From: Ascarosepion bandense
Taxonomy: Eukaryota; Mollusca; Cephalopoda; Sepiida; Sepiidae
Length of the DNA: 64,000 bases
Direction of reading: 5' to 3'
Assembly: GCA_037127315.1 (NCBI GenBank)
Contig: JBBBDQ010000913.1
Coordinates: 7,486,501-7,550,500, forward strand
The notes under the pieces are model-generated. The model was given only the letters and a program-made list of their open reading frames with translations, was not told the origin of the DNA and made no database searches. A program made the position numbers and the translations under genes. The stretch's first letter is position 1. The number at the start of each line of letters is the position of its first letter. Below, one piece after another: positions 55,164 through 64,000 of this stretch.

Positions 55164-55895
55164 AAGCTTTACTATGAGCTGTCGCCCGGTTCATACTCCC
55201 CTTCTCTTGAACAGGAGTAGAGACACGTTCTTTGTTTCCTGTTTAGGTGCTTTCACGAGTTTGAATGGTGGATGGTGGCAACATTTCTTCATAGTGAGGT
55301 CACCGGGTTGACAGTTTTCTGGTTGCTGCTTCCGACTGGTAGTTATGAGCCGGACCTATTGTGTAGCGTCTAGAAAAGCTGATCTGGTCAACAAACCGCA
55401 TAATATCGAGGTTCTTGCAATGTGATGTCTTGTATGGATGGGAGTCCTTGCAAGAGCCTCCTATGGAGAACTCTGGGGCCACATTATGTTGCAGTCTGCG
55501 CCAGCTCCCTTTCCACACATGCAGCATTTGACGACTAACTACTGCTAATTTTGACCTCTCTTTACCTAAATTCACATAAGGCCAATAATCAAATAGACAA
55601 ATAAAACTAAACAAACCAAATGAAAAACATCTAAACCACACAACATTTTTCTCCAACATCCGTGGTATTAGTAGCAAGTTTTGCAGCGTGGAATCATTCC
55701 TCTACGAAAAGTCCCCAGAAATGCAAAACGAACCCATAACCCTACAATCCCCTCCTCTGATTTCTTGAATCCTAGCTACTTTCTTATCTTTAGGAGGGAC
55801 TCTAATGTCCACATAGATGGCCTGGGAGTTTTCGTTAAAGAGATTTCTCTTGAATCTCCATACTTACATGTGTTTCCGTCACACATTTAGGCAAA
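55164..55895 (+). pseudogene. LINE 5' fragment lacking its 3' part
   Basis: Starts with the LINE 5' UTR (GTCGCCCGGTTCATACTCC, CCTGTTTAGG, CCGGGTTGACAGTTTTCTGG, GCTGCTTCCGACTGGTAGTT) and continues into the endonuclease start (HLNHTTFFSNI.G-like) and RRDSNVHIDGLGVFV near 55790-55835. It stops near 55895 with no RT or 3' end. LINE truncation normally removes the 5' end, so this copy was broken later. Confidence 0.8.
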
Positions 55896-56276
55896 CTACG
55901 TTTCACTTTTATTTATTTGGTTGGTAGTATTCAATCGGCCAGACACATCATTGGCGAAAAGAGATTGTACCCGATATATATATATAAACTAGAAAGAAAG
56001 AGAGAGTGGAGTACTGGCCGTGATGTTTGCCCAGAGCTGGAATAATTCCTTAGAATTTATAAGGAAAAAATATATTAAATAAATTAATTTTTTCAAATTA
56101 GAAGAATACAGTTAAATTCAAAACCAATTATTTAAAATTTATGATACATAAATTAATCTCCAACTAAAATAATATAGATAATAAAATAAACTAACAACAA
56201 TAATAAAATTTACTCACTTTCGTTTATTAAACACTAAATTATATCACTTAGCTTCCTCCATAATTTACTTTGATTT

Positions 56277-56390
56277 GCAGAAAGCAATAGCAACCTACTG
56301 CGGGATAATCTTCTGCCCAGTCAGTCATGTCTCTTTCGAGACATGATCGCCCAAGCGTGTTTCACGTATGGCACTTAATTGACTGATGTG
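56277..56390 (+). repeat. tRNA-headed SINE, 3' third
   Basis: AGAAAGCAATAGCAACCTAC, GGGATAATCTTCTGCCCAGT, GACATGATCGCCCAAGCGTG and AATTGACTGATG. Confidence 0.9.
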
Positions 56391-57380
56391 TGCATTTCAA
56401 GTATTTTACATCAGTTGCTATATTTGGTTGGAATAAAATCTTTCCATGGTCTGGGCCGTTTAAGTAATTGTTTATCATTTCCGGTGACTGAACTTTATAT
56501 AAAGTACAAAGTGTAAACAGAGGCTATTAACTCTAATTGTATTAATTTTGCTCGATTTACGCTCAAATAATTGAAAAGTGAGATTATTTTTTGAAAAGCC
56601 ATAGATATTATGAATATTCAAGGGAGACAACTGTACAAGTACTTAAAAATTGCATTTATAGTAATTTCCCTTTGATAAAGTTTATTATAAAAATAAAAGA
56701 TTATGAAAAATAGATATTAAAAATAAAAATTAATAAATGCCATAAAATTTAATAAATTATTGAGTTACCTCTGTTGTTATTTTCATTGTTATTAAATTGT
56801 ACAATTTTTTTAAAGAAAATTTTATATTATTTTAAGTTTTATTTTTCATAAAACATCTTCAAACGTAAGCTTACAAAGCTAAACCAACAAAAATTCCATA
56901 AAATATTGGATAATTTGCTGAAAACTGTTAAATTTTTAATTTTAACATAGTTAAAAATTAAAAAAAAAACGATCTGTATGAATAAGATTTATACCAAATT
57001 CGTCTTTCATACTTGGAATTTTTTGGCCGGCTACTGTAAATCATATCGTTAACGCTTCCTTGACAAGTGTTGACAGATGCGATACCAAGGATACAGTAAT
57101 TGAGAAACGCTTTTTTAAAAATATTTCAGAAAGTAAGCAAATAATTCTTGTTTCGAGCCAACTTAATACTCAGTGTCACATTACAGACATCCTGCTCGAA
57201 ACACAATCATCTGCTTAAAAAGAAGACATTGGCAGCGCAATAATTAGTTACATATACTTTGATGATTGTTTGTTGTGAGAAACTGACAAATATCATGCAA
57301 GGTTGAATTTTATGGCATATCTATTACAATATTAAAAGATTTACGCTAATACAAATAAAAGATTTGTCACTTAGCTGATT
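56391..57380. other. Unassigned AT-rich sequence, possible intron
   Basis: Very AT-rich, no repeats recognised. It may be intronic if the 57.4 kb exon is real. Confidence 0.35.
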
Positions 57381-57394
57381 GATATTACTTTCAG

Positions 57395-57446
57395 GGTCCC
57401 GACTCCAGAGTTTCATAGACGAACCCGTTCGTCCATTCGACAGAAG
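57395..57446 (+). CDS. Candidate 52-nt host micro-exon
   Basis: The preceding TTAGCTGATTGATATTACTTTCAG has a branch-point-like CTGAT, a pyrimidine-rich tract and AG at 57393-57394. The following AG/GTATG gives a donor at 57447. The 52 bases between are clearly GC-richer than the surrounding sequence and have two open frames (one reads GSRLQSFIDEPVRPFDRR). No flanking exon or family is recognised. It stands in the only long stretch here free of recognised mobile elements. Confidence 0.35.
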
Positions 57447-57449
57447 GTA

Positions 57450-58010
57450 TGACCAATTGTCTGCTTATACTTTTCGATTTTTCATTTTTATATTCACTTA
57501 TCATATCACTGGTGCAAAATCACTTTTCATAATTTATGTGTGCGTACGTGTAGGTTGTCATGATTATTTGTTCTTTTTGTCACTTTTTTCACCACTTTAC
57601 ACTCATTCTTTTTCATTTTAAATATTGCCATTTAGATTCTGTTTCTTTTTACAGGCTGTCGTTTTTAACTTTTGAGCGTTCTACACATTTCATACGTTAT
57701 GAAAATTCTATTTCATTATATGAATAATTTTAATGCTAAAATAATTAAATATTGATATATGTCTTCACTTTGGTGGTATCTTAAGTCCTGATGGGTACTA
57801 AGTTAGAAATTGGGTTTATAATTGAGTTTTTATTCATTATTATTTTTTAAATTTGTATGCATATACCTGTATTTATTTGAATATGTACTCACCCATACAT
57901 GCACGTCCTTATGTAGATATAAAGGCGTGCACACAAATACACATACATGTATATAAATGCGTTTACAGGTACACTTCTGCCTGCTCTTGTTATTAATATA
58001 GAAACTAGTG
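57450..58010. other. Unassigned, T-rich; possible intron
   Basis: No gene or repeat recognised before the SINE at 58012. Confidence 0.35.
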
Positions 58011-58011
58011 G

Positions 58012-58206
58012 ATGTGCGTTGTGGTGCATTGGATATCGGCTCGAAATGATAAATCGGCGAGCTGAGTTCGAATTTCAATTGAATTCTCTGTATTTACTTC
58101 CGCGAAAATACCCTTGGTAATTAATCCGTCGCTTCTTCCTTCCGTTGTGGGTTAAATAACTAAACAGATTAGGTTCTATAGCTTTGGTTGGTAACCAGTT
58201 TACCTC
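58012..58206 (+). repeat. tRNA-headed SINE, 5' two-thirds
   Basis: GTGCGTTGTGGTGCATTGGA, GAGTTCGAATTTCAATTGAA, AAAATACCCTTGGTAATTAA and TTAGGTTCTATAGCTTTGG, cut after AACCAGTTTACC. Confidence 0.9.
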
Positions 58207-58414
58207 ACCCGGCGTGTAAAAGGATTTACATAGTGTCAACATCTCTTTTTGTAAAAAAGACTAGCTACAGGAGCATCGTCGACCTCCTCATTGATAGCGA
58301 GGGGTCGTTGATGGCCTATGCTTCACTGGAAGCGACAGTGTTTATGTTTTGGCAAGATATATTAAGGTATTAATTATGGATGGTTAGGTTTGTTCGTTTT
58401 CCATTTTATTTATT

Positions 58415-58420
<6 letters not shown>

Positions 58421-58497
<77 letters not shown>

Positions 58498-58498
58498 T
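58421..58498. repeat. (CA)n(TA)n microsatellite
   Basis: CA run to about 58455 followed by TA run to about 58498. Reading frames through it are artefacts. Confidence 0.95.
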
Positions 58499-58635
58499 AA
58501 TGCAGTTTTCATTGAATAATATAGACAAGTTTTGTCTATTAATTTTGTGTGGAATCCGTTCGTACCGTCTGATATACTTGATGGTGATATCGTTGAAAGA
58601 CAACAAAAAATCACAGTAATTGTTGATTTTTTTAT

Positions 58636-58680
58636 CGGGTCTAAGCTTTCGGCTTACATAAGCCATTATCAAAGAATAAA
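58636..58680 (-). ncRNA. Hammerhead-like terminal motif of a Penelope-like element
   Basis: On the minus strand TTTGATAAT stands where CTGATGA is expected, then a stem GGCTT/AAGCC with loop ATGT, then GAAAGC. The stem II plus GAAA layout fits Penelope-like hammerheads but the core is mutated, so probably inactive. Confidence 0.4.
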
Positions 58681-59172
58681 TATTAACACACAGTAAACAT
58701 AGAACATTTCTATTTCAATTTTTTGAGTAAGCTGGTTATACTTACGGTATATATGGCAGTTAGGTCCAAGGTTGAGTAGTTCTTTTTGTTGCTTAGTTAG
58801 TTCGTGGTTGGAAAGGTTTATGAATTTATCTAATTTTTTGGGAAGAGTGATCGTGCCATTGTATAGTGAATGAAATATTTTTACAATTTTAACACGGTGT
58901 TCAGCTTCGGATTTTACGGTGATTTTGGATAGTTGCTTTGAGGTAGTTATATCTTTCAGTTTGTTGCAGAGGTCATGTTTGTTCTTGTATAGTGTGTCCA
59001 GATTTTCTTTCGCTAATTCAGTTTGCTTTTTCACAAGGCTCCATTTATATTTCAAGGTGGTGATGGTGTGTTGGGCTGCTGGATCATGTAATTTAAATTG
59101 TGTGTATTTTGGCAGCATTTTTTCATTAATGCAGGTTTCATTGAATAATATAGACAAGTTTTGTCTATTCAT
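58669..59172 (-). pseudogene. Penelope-like element, N-terminal ORF fragment
   Basis: A 167-codon frame reads FNETCINEKMLPKYTQFKL, then a helical K/E-rich stretch, then KFINLSNHELTKQQKELL and LNLGPNCHI. The INLS..LT..Q..LL..G.. block is the conserved N-terminal segment ahead of the RT in Penelope-like proteins. No RT or GIY-YIG part follows; the frame runs into the hammerhead-like terminus instead. The sequence around its start (GTACGAACGGAT(C/T)C.ACACAAAAT) occurs again at 58500-58570 after the ribozyme-like motif, the partly tandem arrangement seen in this class. Confidence 0.65.
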
Positions 59173-59368
59173 TTTGTGTAGGATCCGTTCGTACCGTCTG
59201 ACAGTCTGATATTATTTCTTCTAGTTGTGATTTTTTGTTGTCTTTCAACGACATCACCATCAAGTATATCAGACGGTACGAACGGATCCTACACAAAATG
59301 AATAAACAAAACTTGTCTATATTATTCAATGAAACCTGCATTAATGAAAAATTGCTGCCAAAATACAC

Positions 59369-59370
<2 letters not shown>
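59099..59370. repeat. ~103-bp inverted repeat (Penelope-like start region)
   Basis: Arms at about 59099-59205 and 59268-59370 are near-perfect reverse complements (TGTGTATTTTGGCAGCA ... CGTACCGTCTGA), separated by ~60 bp. The right arm encodes the same protein start on the plus strand. Could fold as a long hairpin. Confidence 0.85.

Positions 59371-59413
<43 letters not shown>
59371..59413. repeat. (TA)n microsatellite
   Basis: TA run directly after the inverted repeat. Confidence 0.95.
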
Positions 59414-59415
<2 letters not shown>

Positions 59416-60016
59416 CTCGACTATATTCTGTAAAAAATGGTTTAATTTCTATTTTTGTCTTCAGAAATTTAATTAAATCAACTTTACAGTGTTAGCTGCT
59501 TGTGGTAAGTCAACCGGGATTCAGTCCATTTTTCAGTCTGTTTTTCTGTAATTTTTGGAAATTACTTTTTTTTTTCGTTTTTTATTCGTCTATGATTTTT
59601 TTTGTCACTTAGTTTGTGTAAATTATTTTGCAATTCAAGGTTATTTTTGACTTAAGATAAATAGTATCACGGTTCAATTATTTCCATTAGTTTTGTCTTG
59701 TAGAAGATTTAAATTTCTGTCTTCGAGACATAGAATTCGTAACGGTTGGCCAGCAAACGCAAGCCGCATAACTCGACTATATTCTGCAAAAAATGGTTTA
59801 ATTTCTATTTTTGTCTTCAGAAATTTAATTAAATCAACTTTACAGTGTTAGCTGCTTGTGGTAAGTCAACCGGGATTCAGTCCATTTTTCAGTCTGTTTT
59901 ACTGTAATTTTTGGAAATTACTTTTTTTTTTCGTTTTTTATTCGTCTATGATTTTTTTTTTTTTTGTCACTTAGTTTGTGGAAATTATTTTGCAATTCAA
60001 GGTTATTTTTGACTTA
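59414..60016. repeat. Direct duplication, ~245-bp units 356 bp apart
   Basis: 59414-59657 and 59770-60016 are nearly identical, starting AACTCGACTATATTCTG and ending near TTATTTTTGACTTA. Differences are mainly T-run length. The ~112 bp between is unrelated. Confidence 0.9.
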
Positions 60017-60542
60017 TACTAAGTTAAAACTTTGTAAACCCCAGTCAATTTTTTTCTTTCTTTTTTTTTAATTGGAGTAGATAGTTCCTACTATCGCCCG
60101 GTCTCACACTCCACCCCCTTCTTTTGAATGAGTTTAGAGGTGATCGCCTTGTTTCTTGTTTAGGAAGGGGTTCCCGGTTCATCCTCCTTCTCCGGTCTTA
60201 GTGTTAGTTCAGCTGGAAGCTCTTTGCAGTTACAGAGTATGGTGGCAACGTCTTTACATTCTGAGGGTACCGGGTTGGCAGTTTCCTGGTTGCTGCTTCC
60301 GACTGGTAGTTAGGAGCCCGAACTCTTGCGTAGCGTCTTGATGGCTGCTCTGATCAACAGCAGAATAATACCGGGGTTCTTGTAGTGCGATATCGCGCAT
60401 GGACGGGCGTCCCTGCATGAACGTTTGGTGGGCAACCCCGAGGCCACATTATGTTGTAGGCCGCGCCAGTCTCCATCCTTCAAAAGTTGCAAACGATTGA
60501 CCGACTGATTCTATTCTAAGACCTCTCCTTAACTGAATCACT

Positions 60543-61616
60543 ATGGAAAAAAGCAAACATAATAGCAAAACTAAACCAGCTCATTTGAAAACGCCCAAAC
60601 CTGTCTGCATCTCTTTCACTAACATACGCGGCATCCGCACCAACTTCCTCAGCGTAGATTCATTCCTCCATAATAACTCACCTGATATATTAGCCCTATG
60701 TGAAACTAATCTTAACCCTTCTATCCCCTCATCTGAGTTCTACGTTCCTGGCTACCTTCCCTTCTTCAGGAAGGACTCCAATGTTCATATGCATGGGCTT
60801 GGTGTCTATGTCAGCAAACACCTTCCCTTAGCTAGGGTGTCATCTTTTGAATCCCCAGATCATTCTTTCATGTGCTTCCGCCTTTCACTTCTCAGCTCGA
60901 TTAGCTATCTCTTCTTTCTCTACCGCTCTCCTTCCTCCCCTGACCGTTCGTTACTTGACATCATTTCTGACAATATCGACAAAGCCATATCTTCCCATCC
61001 CTCTGCCCATGTATTCGTGTTTGGTGACTTTAACGCCCACCACACCAAGTGGCTGAAGAACGCTGTCACTGACCCTGCTGGTGTCCACACCATGAACTTT
61101 TCAATCACCCAATCCCTTACGCAAGTAGTGGACTTCCCCACGCGTTTATCCGACAACCCTAACGGAAGGGACTCACTTCTAGACCTCTGCTTCACTTCCA
61201 TCCCAGACTCTTGCACTACCAGACAACTCTGCCCACTCGGAAACTCTGACCACACTGTAGTGTCCGTCAGTATTTCACTCCACTCCCGCCTGACACATGA
61301 AACCCAGACAAGTAGAATATCCTACTGCTATCAAAGAGCAGACTGGGATTTGTTCCGAGACTTCCTCTGTGACATCCCTTGGAACAACGTCTTTAGTCTT
61401 CCCATCGAAGAATGTACATCCGAGGTCTCCTCTTGGGTTAAGGCTGGCATCGATGCCTTCATCCCTGCTAGGAAATTCCAGCTTAAATCTCATTCGTCTC
61501 CATGGTTCTCACCCGCTTGCTCGGCTGCCATTGCCCACCGGAATCATTTCTTCCGACTTTATCGTAACTACGCGTCGGACCAAAACAGGCGCCTTTTCAC
61601 TTCAGCTCGTAATTAG
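60543..61616 (+). CDS. LINE endonuclease domain (N-terminal half of polyprotein)
   Basis: Starts at ATG 60543, 357 codons. It nicks target DNA for target-primed reverse transcription. EEP/APE-type catalytic motifs are in order: FTNIRGIRTN (N27), ALCETN (E54), FLYRSPSS (~126), FGDFNAHH (D162, N164) and GNSDHTVVSV (S235, D236, H237). All expected residues are intact. The frame ends at TAG 61614-61616 right after TSARN. In the sister copy the matching codon is GAG inside SARNECKK, so this is one G-to-T stop mutation in an otherwise continuous polyprotein, not a natural end. No separate upstream gag-like ORF is seen. Confidence 0.85.
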   Translation: MEKSKHNSKTKPAHLKTPKPVCISFTNIRGIRTNFLSVDSFLHNNSPDILALCETNLNPSIPSSEFYVPGYLPFFRKDSNVHMHGLGVYVSKHLPLARVSSFESPDHSFMCFRLSLLSSISYLFFLYRSPSSPDRSLLDIISDNIDKAISSHPSAHVFVFGDFNAHHTKWLKNAVTDPAGVHTMNFSITQSLTQVVDFPTRLSDNPNGRDSLLDLCFTSIPDSCTTRQLCPLGNSDHTVVSVSISLHSRLTHETQTSRISYCYQRADWDLFRDFLCDIPWNNVFSLPIEECTSEVSSWVKAGIDAFIPARKFQLKSHSSPWFSPACSAAIAHRNHFFRLYRNYASDQNRRLFTSARN

Positions 61617-63248
61617 TGTAAAAGGATACTTAACGAAGCTAAGATGTTGTTTGCTGCCAGAATGAAGCAACGCATAGCATGCTCTAAATTCGGCTCTAAA
61701 GACTACTGGCGACTCTGTAAAAGAGTACTTAACAAGAGCAAGTCCACAATACCCCCGCTAATCAACAAATTTGAGGTCCTCACCTCCCCAGCAGATAAGG
61801 CTGAATGCTTTGCCCGCAGATTCTCGAACAATTCGAGTCTGGACTCATCTGGAGTTTTTACACCCGACTTCTCACCTAGAACCGAGGCACAACTGAATGA
61901 TGTCCACATTACACCTTCGCTTGTCTCTAAGATAATCTTAAAACTTGACCCTCCCAAAGCGAGGGGTGGTGACGGAATCCCAACCATAGTCTTAAAAAAA
62001 TGTGCCTCTGAACTCTCCTCTGACCTTTCTAAGCTCTACAACCTCTGCCTATCTGCTTCCTGCTTTCCTGCCTGTTGGAAATCTTCCTCTGTAGTTCCTA
62101 TATTTAAAAACACTGGAGAACCCTCTGACCCTGCAAATTACCGCCCTATCAGACTTCTTCCGATCTTTGGCAAAGTGTTCGAAGCCATTATCAACGCCGA
62201 GGTGGTTCAGCATCTCACAGCACACAGGCTCCTCTCGGACAAGCAATATGGTTTCCGCTTCACCAGGTCTACTGCTGATATGCTAACGACCATCACCGAG
62301 TACGTATGCCAGGCACTCGACTGGAATGGCGAAGCCCGAACCGTTGCATTGGATATATCTAAGGCGTTCGACAGAGTTTGGCATGCTGGCCTTCTATGTA
62401 AACTGCGGAGCTATGGTATAACTGGACATTTGTTTGAACTAATCCAGTCATTCCTCTCTAACCGCACAATGAAGGTGGTATTAAACGGACATGCCTCTCA
62501 GAACTACCATACAAATGCAGGTGTCCCCCAAGGCTCCATCTTAGGTCCTACACTCTTCTTGATATACATTAATGATCTCCCTGATTCCATAAGAGCCCAA
62601 ATAGGTTTGTACGCCGATGACACCACAGTTTATTCTCGCCTCCTACAAAAATCTGGTGTAGGCGTCAAAGCTAACCTCGCAGTCGAGATTGAAAAAGACC
62701 TCCAATCCATATTGGACTGGGGTAAGAAATGGCTAGTAAATTTTAATGCTTCTAAAACGAAGCTTCTCTCAATTAACCATCATCGACAATCTCACGTACC
62801 TCCCATTAGCATGGACCAGGCTTGCCTTCCAGAGTGTAAAACACTATGCCTCCTTGGTCTCACACTTTCAGCGGACCTCAAATGGAATGACTATATCGAA
62901 TCCATTGCTACATCCACTGCTATGAAAGTCGGTTCTCTGTGTAGGGCCCGGAAGTTTTTTCCGTCTAAATCTATCCTGCACATTTATAAATCTGCCATCC
63001 GCCCGTACATTAAATACTGCTGCCATATCTGGTCGGGTGCCCCTGCTGTTCTCCTCGGGCTTCTCGATAAGTTTCAGAGGAGGGTCTGTAATGTGATAGA
63101 TACCGACTTGGCAGACCGCCTGCAGTCTCTCTCCCACCGGCGCGACGTGGCTTCCCTGTGTCTCTTCTATACTTTCACGGCTTCTGCTCCGATGAACTTA
63201 GATCACTGGTGCTCCCTAAATACGAATTTGAACGAGATACTAGATTAG
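61617..63248 (+). CDS. LINE reverse transcriptase domain (C-terminal half)
   Basis: Continues in the same frame after the internal stop; first ATG at 61644 (534 codons to 63248). RT blocks: LDPPKARGGDGIPTIVLKK, NYRPIRLLPIFGKVFEAII, QYGFRFTRSTADML, ALDISKAFDRVWHAGLL, GVPQGSILGPTLFLIYINDL, catalytic YADD (62610-62621) in LYADDTTVYS, then KWLVNFNASKTKLLS and LCLLGLTLSADLKW. Catalytic aspartates are intact. Near 63168 four bases present in the sister copy (CAAA in TTCTACAAATAC) are missing. The annotated end (from about TFTASAPMN) is therefore out of frame, and the family C-terminus (FHGFCSDEL..LV, later NSFFPRTS) continues in the next frame to ~63420. Likely inactive without repair, but young. 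Confidence 0.85.
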   Translation, partial: CKRILNEAKMLFAARMKQRIACSKFGSKDYWRLCKRVLNKSKSTIPPLINKFEVLTSPADKAECFARRFSNNSSLDSSGVFTPDFSPRTEAQLNDVHITPSLVSKIILKLDPPKARGGDGIPTIVLKKCASELSSDLSKLYNLCLSASCFPACWKSSSVVPIFKNTGEPSDPANYRPIRLLPIFGKVFEAIINAEVVQHLTAHRLLSDKQYGFRFTRSTADMLTTITEYVCQALDWNGEARTVALDISKAFDRVWHAGLLCKLRSYGITGHLFELIQSFLSNRTMKVVLNGHASQNYHTNAGVPQGSILGPTLFLIYINDLPDSIRAQIGLYADDTTVYSRLLQKSGVGVKANLAVEIEKDLQSILDWGKKWLVNFNASKTKLLSINHHRQSHVPPISMDQACLPECKTLCLLGLTLSADLKWNDYIESIATSTAMKVGSLCRARKFFPSKSILHIYKSAIRPYIKYCCHIWSGAPAVLLGLLDKFQRRVCNVIDTDLADRLQSLSHRRDVASLCLFYTFTASAPMNLDHWCSLNTNLNEILD

Positions 63249-63425
63249 CAACTAGATCCCACCCTTTTACAGTGAAACCGATAAAATGCAGCCGTAACTT
63301 CTACTCCAACAGTTTCTTTCCTCGCACTTCCCACTGTGGAATTCTCTTCCACACGATTGCTTCCCCGACGGCTACAATCTCCAGGAGTTTAAATATAAGG
63401 TTAATAGACACCTCCTAACACACTA
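63158..63425 (+). pseudogene. Frameshifted LINE C-terminus
   Basis: YFHGFCSDELRSLVLPKYEF, RDTRLATRSHPFTVKPIK and NFYSNSFFPRTS continue the protein in a different frame from the RT. A further one-base difference near 63335 shifts the last ~30 residues again. Confidence 0.8.
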
Positions 63426-63635
63426 ACCTGCTCCCATTCTATCAAACACTCTTCCCATCTGCCCAACCCTCATCATCGCTCTCCTTACTCATCTGTCACC
63501 TTCCTCCTGACATTCCCTATGTCTAAACACTCCTTCTCTTTACCTTCTCCTATGTAGCCCCATGCGCAATAGTGGCAGTGGAATGCCTTGCTTTGGGTGA
63601 GATGATTAAAAAAATATATGTATATATATATATAA

Positions 63636-63845
63636 TCATTATCTTTAATGGACATTTATATTTGAGTAGATACTCTGCGTTTTATTTAATCATTAAACAG
63701 TATAATTGTTTACGTCTGCGGACCTACATCATCGAGAAATCTTGCTAGGACAATTTGCGTCTTTTGTTTGGATTCAAACCAGTGCCCTCGAGGGAGAACC
63801 AACATTAGACCTTAAGTGTCTTACACCGCACGACCATTAAAAATA
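63636..63845. repeat. Dispersed repeat with reversed tRNA-Leu-like module
   Basis: The plus-strand left part (TTAATGGACATTTATATTTG, GTAGATACTCTG, ATTAAACAGTATAATTG) matches 5609 and 49523. On the minus strand 63840-63760 looks like a tRNA-Leu: TGGTCGTGCGGTGTAAGACA (A box) with GGTTTGAATCC (B box) and a long variable part. Stems are not all paired, so a SINE head is more likely than a gene. Confidence 0.5.
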
Positions 63846-63877
63846 TATGGGATTTAATCCTTTTCGTTATGAATTTC

Positions 63878-63881
<4 letters not shown>

Positions 63882-63928
<47 letters not shown>
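63882..63928. repeat. (TA)n microsatellite
   Basis: Pure TA run close to the window end. Confidence 0.95.
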
Positions 63929-63931
<3 letters not shown>

Positions 63932-64000
63932 TTCGGGATTTGCTTGGTCAGGAGGTTCTTTGTTGGTGAGAGATCAGATCACGGCATGTCTAATGACGTA

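Larger units (their letters stand above)
60074..63614 (+). mobile_element. Near-intact non-LTR retrotransposon (jockey/CR1-like)
   Basis: Complete from the 5' end (GGAGTAGATAGTTCC) to the 3' end (GGCAGTGGAATGCC, GGGTGAGATGATTAAAAAAA). About 470 bp of 5' UTR precede one long frame, broken by a single stop, encoding endonuclease then reverse transcriptase. The 3' UTR from 63426 is ~190 bp. No clear target duplication. Same family as 14772-18722. The clade is given from motif layout (EEP endonuclease, YADD RT, no RNase H seen) and is not certain. Confidence 0.9.

Noticed and set aside
63760..63840. Functional tRNA-Leu on the minus strand
   Set aside because: A and B boxes are present but the stems do not pair fully, and it is embedded in a dispersed repeat.

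Overview
This is a gene-poor, AT-rich, repeat-saturated stretch of a metazoan nuclear genome. I see no complete host protein gene. The mix of retroelements fits a mollusc, most likely a cephalopod: many copies of one tRNA-headed SINE ending in (CTGA)n, 5S-rRNA-headed SINEs, RTE and jockey/CR1-like LINEs, a Penelope-like element, hammerhead-bearing repeats, and long TA, CA and TTA microsatellites. The species is inference; no diagnostic host gene is present.

Layout. 1-13 kb: an inverted-repeat Penelope-like remnant, RTE LINE tails (2.1, 6.3 and 10.8-12.75 kb), a candidate solo LTR (4.7-5.5 kb), the first copy of a tRNA-like plus hammerhead repeat (3.2-3.45 kb), a short internally deleted LINE derivative (9.6 kb), and three ~300-bp tandem units (9.9-10.8 kb). 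13-19 kb: LINE tails, then an end-to-end but broken minus-strand LINE (14.77-18.72 kb) split by a 460-bp element with ~150-bp terminal inverted repeats. 19-35 kb: SINEs, LINE fragments, 5S/tRNA composite SINEs, a 290-bp duplication, and remnants of at least three further reverse-transcriptase families.

35.3-48.3 kb: the dominant feature, a ~13-kb tandem array of about 206 copies of a 63-bp unit. The unit is open in one frame only and encodes a 21-residue (exactly three-heptad) peptide predicted to form a coiled coil. The first 13 copies are uninterrupted. Further copies accumulate short indels, most densely toward the right end. A plausible 3' splice site lies just left of the array. A phased heat-shock-element-like GAA/TTC array and a TATA box lie about 350 bp to its right.

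48.3-64 kb: microsatellites, the second tRNA-like plus hammerhead repeat (49.15-49.48 kb), more SINE and RTE debris, a LINE fragment that keeps its 5' part but not its 3' part (55.2-55.9 kb), a candidate 52-nt host micro-exon (57.4 kb), a Penelope-like N-terminal fragment with hammerhead-like sequence between partly tandem pieces (58.5-59.4 kb), and a nearly intact plus-strand LINE (60.07-63.61 kb). In that LINE a single stop codon separates endonuclease from reverse transcriptase, and a 4-nt deletion shifts the C-terminus.

The strongest candidates for something new are the 63-bp coding-frame array, the self-cleaving-ribozyme repeats, and the short LINE derivative that keeps only the LINE ends. 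Alignments were done by eye; no database search or folding program was run.
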